From an uncultured bacterium (GTDB lineage Bacteria; Bacteroidota; Bacteroidia; Bacteroidales; CAIWKO01), in the NCBI GenBank assembly GCA_903916135.1, contig CAIWVT010000533.1:1-8363 (forward strand): a stretch of 8,363 nt of DNA, read 5' to 3'. Of the stretch, positions 5,509-8,363 are shown piece by piece (within the stretch, counting starts at the first letter, position 1; every line of letters starts with the position of its first letter). The notes beneath the pieces were generated by a model. It worked only from the letters and a program-made list of their open reading frames with translations, was not told the origin of the DNA and ran no database searches. The position numbers and the translations under genes were made by a program.

Positions 5509-8070
5509 TTAGGATTCAGGTGCAGGACTATCTAATTCTTTTTTACTATTCGACTTTTTAGAAACAATCTTTACTTCGATTTCCTCTTTCTTTGCATCAA
5601 AATCAACAGTAATCACATCACCTTCATGGAGTTTTGATTTGATTATTTCCTCAGCTAACACATCTTCAATATACTTTTGAATAGCTCGCTTCAGTGGGCG
5701 TGCACCAAAATTGGGATCCCAACCTTTGTCAATAATAAAATCTTTCGCTTTTGTCAGCACCTTGAGTTTGTAGCCCAATGATTTTACGCGGTCTTCCACA
5801 AATGAAAGTTCTATATCAATAATCTTATGAATATCCTCGCGTTTGATATCATCAAAAACAACAACATCATCAATCCTGTTAAGAAACTCAGGGGCAAATG
5901 CTTTTTTAAGTGCATTTTCAATAATACTCTTAGAATATCCTGATTTATTAGATTCTTTTGCAGCAGTTTGGAATCCGACACCTTGACCAAATTCTTTCAA
6001 TTGACGTGAACCAATATTAGAAGTCATAATGACAATACTGTTCTTAAAATCAATTTTGCGTCCAAAACTATCTGTAAGCAGACCATCATCTAAAACTTGA
6101 AGTAAAAGATGAAAAACATCGGGATGCGCCTTTTCAATTTCATCAAGCAAGATAACAGAGTAGGGTTTGCGACGAATTTTCTCCGTCAACTGACCACCTT
6201 CTTCGTATCCAACATAGCCCGGAGGAGCTCCAATCAAACGAGAAACAGCAAATTTTTCCATATATTCGCTCATATCTATACGAATCAGTGCGTCATCAGA
6301 ATCAAAAAGATACTTCGATAATACTTTAGCTAAATATGTTTTACCAACTCCTGTAGGACCCAGAAAAATAAAGGTTCCAATGGGTTTGTTTGGATCTTTT
6401 AGCCCTGCACGGTTCCTGCGAATCGCTTTAACCACTTTTTTAATGGCTTCATCTTGCCCAATAACACGGGTGCGCAATTCATCTTCCATTTTAACCAAAC
6501 GATTGCTTTCATTTTGAGCAATACGCTGAACAGGAACTCCCGTCATCATTGCCACAACAGCAGCAACATCTTCTTCACTAACTATTTCAAGATTTTGTTG
6601 GCTCTCGTTAAGCCATTTTTGTTTGGCTTCTTCCAACTGATTTTGTAAAATCCGTTCACTATCTCGAAGGGTAGCGGCAGCTTCGTATTGCTGACTTTCG
6701 ATAGCTTTCCGCTTATTTTGGCGAACTTCTTCAATCTGACCTTCAATTTTAATAATACTTTCGGGAACATGAATATTGGTGATATGTACGCGTGCACCAG
6801 CTTCGTCAAGGGCATCAATAGCTTTATCTGGTAAACAACGATCACTGATATAACGTGCCGTAAGACTTACACAGGCTTTTATTGCATCATCAGAATACTT
6901 TACAAGATGGTGCTTTTCATACTTTTCTTTAATATTCTTTAATATCTCCACAGTTTCTTCAGGACTTGTAGGCTCAATCAAAACTTTTTGGAAACGTCTT
7001 TCTAAAGCGCCATCCTTTTCAATATATTGACGGTATTCATCCAAAGTGGTAGCACCAATACATTGAATATCTCCTCTTGACAGGGCAGGTTTAAACATGT
7101 TGGAAGCATCCAAAGAGCCTGAAGCTCCTCCCGCACCAACAATAGTGTGGATTTCGTCTATAAATATTATAATGTCATCGTTTTTCTCCAATTCATTCAA
7201 CACAGCTTTCATACGTTCTTCAAATTGTCCACGATATTTAGTTCCGGCAACGATTGAGGCTAAATCAAGCGTAACAATTCGCTTATCAAATAATGCACGA
7301 GAAACTTTTCTTTGAACAATGCGTAAGGCTAAACCTTCTGCAATAGCTGTTTTTCCAACTCCTGCTTCGCCAATTAACACAGGGTTATTTTTCTTTCTAC
7401 GACTCAGTATTTGCGCAATACGTTCTAATTCCTTTTCTCTACCTACAACAGGGTCAAGGCGATCTTCTTCGGCAAGTTTGGTCAAATCTCTTCCAAAATT
7501 ATCAAGAACCGGAGTTTTTGATTTTGAATCTGTAGGTTTTTTAATTTCTCCACCAAATGGTCCTTCATCGGGGTCATCACTACCTGTACTACCGGGAATT
7601 TCATCCTTAGGGTCAAATGTGTTTTGACTTCCGTCTGAAATGATATTTTTCAATTCAGATCTTACAGCCAAATAGTCAACGCCGTATTTACCTAAAGTTT
7701 TTGTTACTATGTTTTCATCATCTTTTAAAATTGCTAATAAAAGATGTTCCGTACTGATCAAGTCAACCTTAAATGATTGTGCTTCGAGATACGTAAATTT
7801 CAAGATCTTTTCAGATTGTTTATTTAAAGGAATGTTTTGATTATTTTTGTCTGTTTCGTTATTGGTCTTGATGGTACGTTCAATTGAACGACGAATGTTT
7901 TCCAGTTCAATAGTAAGGGTTTGAAGAACCTTAAAAGCTAATCCATCGCCTTCACGAATTAAGCCTAAAAATAAGTGTTCTATACCTATATAATCATTTC
8001 CTAATCGAATTGCTTCTTCTTTGCTGAATGTAAAAACATCCTTTACTCGTTGAGAGAATTTTGCTTCCAT
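5509..8070 (-). CDS. clpC: ATP-dependent unfoldase ClpC (Hsp100/Clp family)
   Basis: 853 residues, full length for Bacteroidetes ClpC. The order is: double Clp_N repeat (about 1-70 and 80-145); acidic, Gly-rich linker (150-185); first AAA+ module with Walker A GEAGVGKT (234-241), pore loop around Lys278-Tyr279-Arg280, Walker B ending Asp305-Glu306 and Arg358-Arg359 as arginine finger; a short middle domain with a UVR-type motif (about 441-475, Gln-Gln-Tyr-Glu-Ala-Ala) typical of ClpC and not ClpB; second AAA+ module with Walker A GPTGVGKT (571-578), pore loop Gly-Tyr-Val-Gly (618-621), Walker B ending Asp643-Glu644 and sensor 2 Gly-Ala-Arg (789-791). Val-Gly-Phe (698-700) sits where the ClpP-docking loop is expected, so it should feed substrates to ClpP for degradation. 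The ClpC adaptors McsA, McsB and MecA are not in the window. It converges on coaE and diverges from gyrA. Confidence 0.97.
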   Translation of the reverse strand: MEAKFSQRVKDVFTFSKEEAIRLGNDYIGIEHLFLGLIREGDGLAFKVLQTLTIELENIRRSIERTIKTNNETDKNNQNIPLNKQSEKILKFTYLEAQSFKVDLISTEHLLLAILKDDENIVTKTLGKYGVDYLAVRSELKNIISDGSQNTFDPKDEIPGSTGSDDPDEGPFGGEIKKPTDSKSKTPVLDNFGRDLTKLAEEDRLDPVVGREKELERIAQILSRRKKNNPVLIGEAGVGKTAIAEGLALRIVQRKVSRALFDKRIVTLDLASIVAGTKYRGQFEERMKAVLNELEKNDDIIIFIDEIHTIVGAGGASGSLDASNMFKPALSRGDIQCIGATTLDEYRQYIEKDGALERRFQKVLIEPTSPEETVEILKNIKEKYEKHHLVKYSDDAIKACVSLTARYISDRCLPDKAIDALDEAGARVHITNIHVPESIIKIEGQIEEVRQNKRKAIESQQYEAAATLRDSERILQNQLEEAKQKWLNESQQNLEIVSEEDVAAVVAMMTGVPVQRIAQNESNRLVKMEDELRTRVIGQDEAIKKVVKAIRRNRAGLKDPNKPIGTFIFLGPTGVGKTYLAKVLSKYLFDSDDALIRIDMSEYMEKFAVSRLIGAPPGYVGYEEGGQLTEKIRRKPYSVILLDEIEKAHPDVFHLLLQVLDDGLLTDSFGRKIDFKNSIVIMTSNIGSRQLKEFGQGVGFQTAAKESNKSGYSKSIIENALKKAFAPEFLNRIDDVVVFDDIKREDIHKIIDIELSFVEDRVKSLGYKLKVLTKAKDFIIDKGWDPNFGARPLKRAIQKYIEDVLAEEIIKSKLHEGDVITVDFDAKKEEIEVKIVSKKSNSKKELDSPAPES

Positions 8071-8094
8071 AATAATAATTGTCTATATTTACGC

Positions 8095-8125
8095 CAAAAT
8101 TACACAAAAAAATTGACATGTCAAA
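8095..8125 (-). promoter_or_regulatory. Near-consensus Bacteroidetes promoter for clpC
   Basis: On the minus strand TTTG (complement of 8122-8125) is followed after exactly 19 bp by TAATTTTG (complement of 8095-8102). These match the -33 and -7 elements of the primary Bacteroidetes sigma factor. The -7 element lies about 25 bp before the clpC ATG. A further -7-like TATTTTTG (complement of 8122-8129) overlaps the -33 element and could be a second, upstream promoter, though it lacks a -33 partner. Confidence 0.65.
8113..8124. promoter_or_regulatory. 12-bp perfect palindrome, candidate operator of clpC
   Basis: TTGACATGTCAA is a perfect inverted repeat without spacer. It lies between the -33 and -7 elements of the clpC promoter and covers three bases of the -33 element. 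A dimeric regulator bound there would be expected to block RNA polymerase. The sequence does not match the CtsR heptad repeat or the CIRCE element of HrcA. It lies about 160 bp upstream of gyrA and is less likely to act on that gene. Confidence 0.4.
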
Positions 8126-8152
8126 AATAGTTACAATGTGAATATAAGAAAT

Positions 8153-8227
8153 AAAAAAAAAACTTTTTTTTCAACAAAAGGATGTTAGTAATAAATTGAA
8201 AAAAAATACCTTCTATTTCAAAAAAAA
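8153..8227. other. A-tract-rich DNA between clpC and gyrA
   Basis: A run of ten A (8153-8162), one C and eight T (8164-8171) is followed by A8 tracts at 8199-8206 and 8220-8227. The last two are centred 21 bp apart, about two helical turns, so intrinsic curvature is possible. TTGAAA (8196-8201) and TTTCAA (8216-8221) form a 6-bp inverted repeat within it. There is no credible gene; the 66-codon open frame on the minus strand is low-complexity Phe/Leu/Ile. Confidence 0.35.
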
Positions 8228-8231
8228 GTAG

Positions 8232-8239
8232 TAATTTCG
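8232..8239 (+). promoter_or_regulatory. Weak candidate -7 element for gyrA
   Basis: TAATTTCG differs at one position from TAnnTTTG and lies 47 bp before the gyrA ATG. The best upstream match to a -33 element is only TTC at 8211-8213, 18 bp away. It is the best candidate in the region but far weaker than the clpC promoter. Confidence 0.3.
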
Positions 8240-8286
8240 TAAATATTTTTAAATTATAATTACTTAATAATGATGTCCTTATAAAT

Positions 8287-8363
8287 ATGAGTGAGTTTGA
8301 TAAGATTCTAAAAGTAAACATTGAAGACCAAATGAAGACTGCCTACATTGATTATTCAATGTC
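8287..8363 (+). CDS. gyrA: DNA gyrase subunit A (5' end only)
   Basis: The ATG at 8287 opens a frame that runs off the window after 25 codons and two bases. The residues visible include Asn-Ile-Glu-Asp-Gln-Met-Lys (11-17) and Ala-Tyr-Ile-Asp-Tyr-Ser-Met (19-25). This is the start of the GyrA N-terminal region that precedes the Val-Ile-Val-Ser-Arg-Ala-Leu-Pro-Asp segment. GyrA cuts and rejoins DNA with its active-site Tyr and, with GyrB, introduces negative supercoils. The opening fits Bacteroidetes GyrA; the ParC subunit of topoisomerase IV is less likely but shares similar motifs. Everything beyond residue 25 is outside the window. Confidence 0.9.
   Translation, partial: MSEFDKILKVNIEDQMKTAYIDYSM

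Noticed and set aside
6109..7627. Several open frames on either strand within clpC
   Set aside because: The clpC reading frame is intact with all AAA+ motifs; these are alternative-frame shadows.
5509..8070. ClpB disaggregase as identity of the large AAA+ gene
   Set aside because: The middle domain is short with a UVR-type motif and a Val-Gly-Phe ClpP-docking tripeptide is present; ClpB has a long coiled-coil middle domain and lacks that loop.
8121..8321. 66-codon minus-strand open frame between clpC and gyrA
   Set aside because: It is low-complexity Phe/Leu/Ile/Asn from A/T runs, overlaps the start of gyrA and covers promoter elements of clpC.
1..8363. CRISPR array, prophage, insertion sequence, tRNA or rRNA genes
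   Set aside because: I found no regularly spaced repeats, transposase or integrase reading frame, tRNA cloverleaf or rRNA-like sequence.

Overview
The window looks like ordinary chromosome from a member of the Bacteroidota (Bacteroidetes). The evidence is: AT-rich DNA; no Shine-Dalgarno sequences before the genes; several matches to the Bacteroidetes promoter -7 element TAnnTTTG; a long NusB of the Bacteroidetes type; a DUF1573 lipoprotein; a PorT-like outer-membrane barrel; and the gene order nusB, DUF1573, yajC, ybbR, coaE. I cannot name a genus.

Layout. Positions 1-813 hold the 3' part of an integral membrane protein that resembles the Bacteroidetes GT-C/GT39-like proteins. A non-coding stretch follows (814-1023); it is richer in GC than the gene before it and ends in a strong, probably bidirectional terminator. 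Next, on the minus strand, is an outer-membrane beta-barrel gene (1024-1857), also clearly richer in GC than its neighbours. Its promoter region (1858-2010) is shared with a plus-strand run of five housekeeping genes (2011-5473): nusB, a DUF1573 lipoprotein, yajC, a YbbR-like protein and coaE. A perfect 9-bp hairpin of repeat-like appearance sits between nusB and the DUF1573 gene. clpC (5509-8070, minus strand) converges on coaE with only 35 bp between the stop codons. clpC and gyrA (start at 8287, cut by the window end) diverge from an A-tract-rich region. There a near-consensus promoter for clpC contains a perfect 12-bp palindrome that overlaps its -33 element.

How the genes relate. The five-gene run joins transcription antitermination (NusB), envelope functions (DUF1573 lipoprotein, YajC of the Sec translocon, YbbR) and the last step of coenzyme A synthesis (CoaE). 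The last two genes overlap by one base. ClpC is a Hsp100 unfoldase that works with ClpP in protein quality control, and GyrA is the catalytic subunit of DNA gyrase.

I did not find a new multi-gene system here. The points most worth following are regulatory or structural: the palindrome in the clpC promoter, the nusB-DUF1573 intergenic hairpin, and the compositional island formed by 814-1857.
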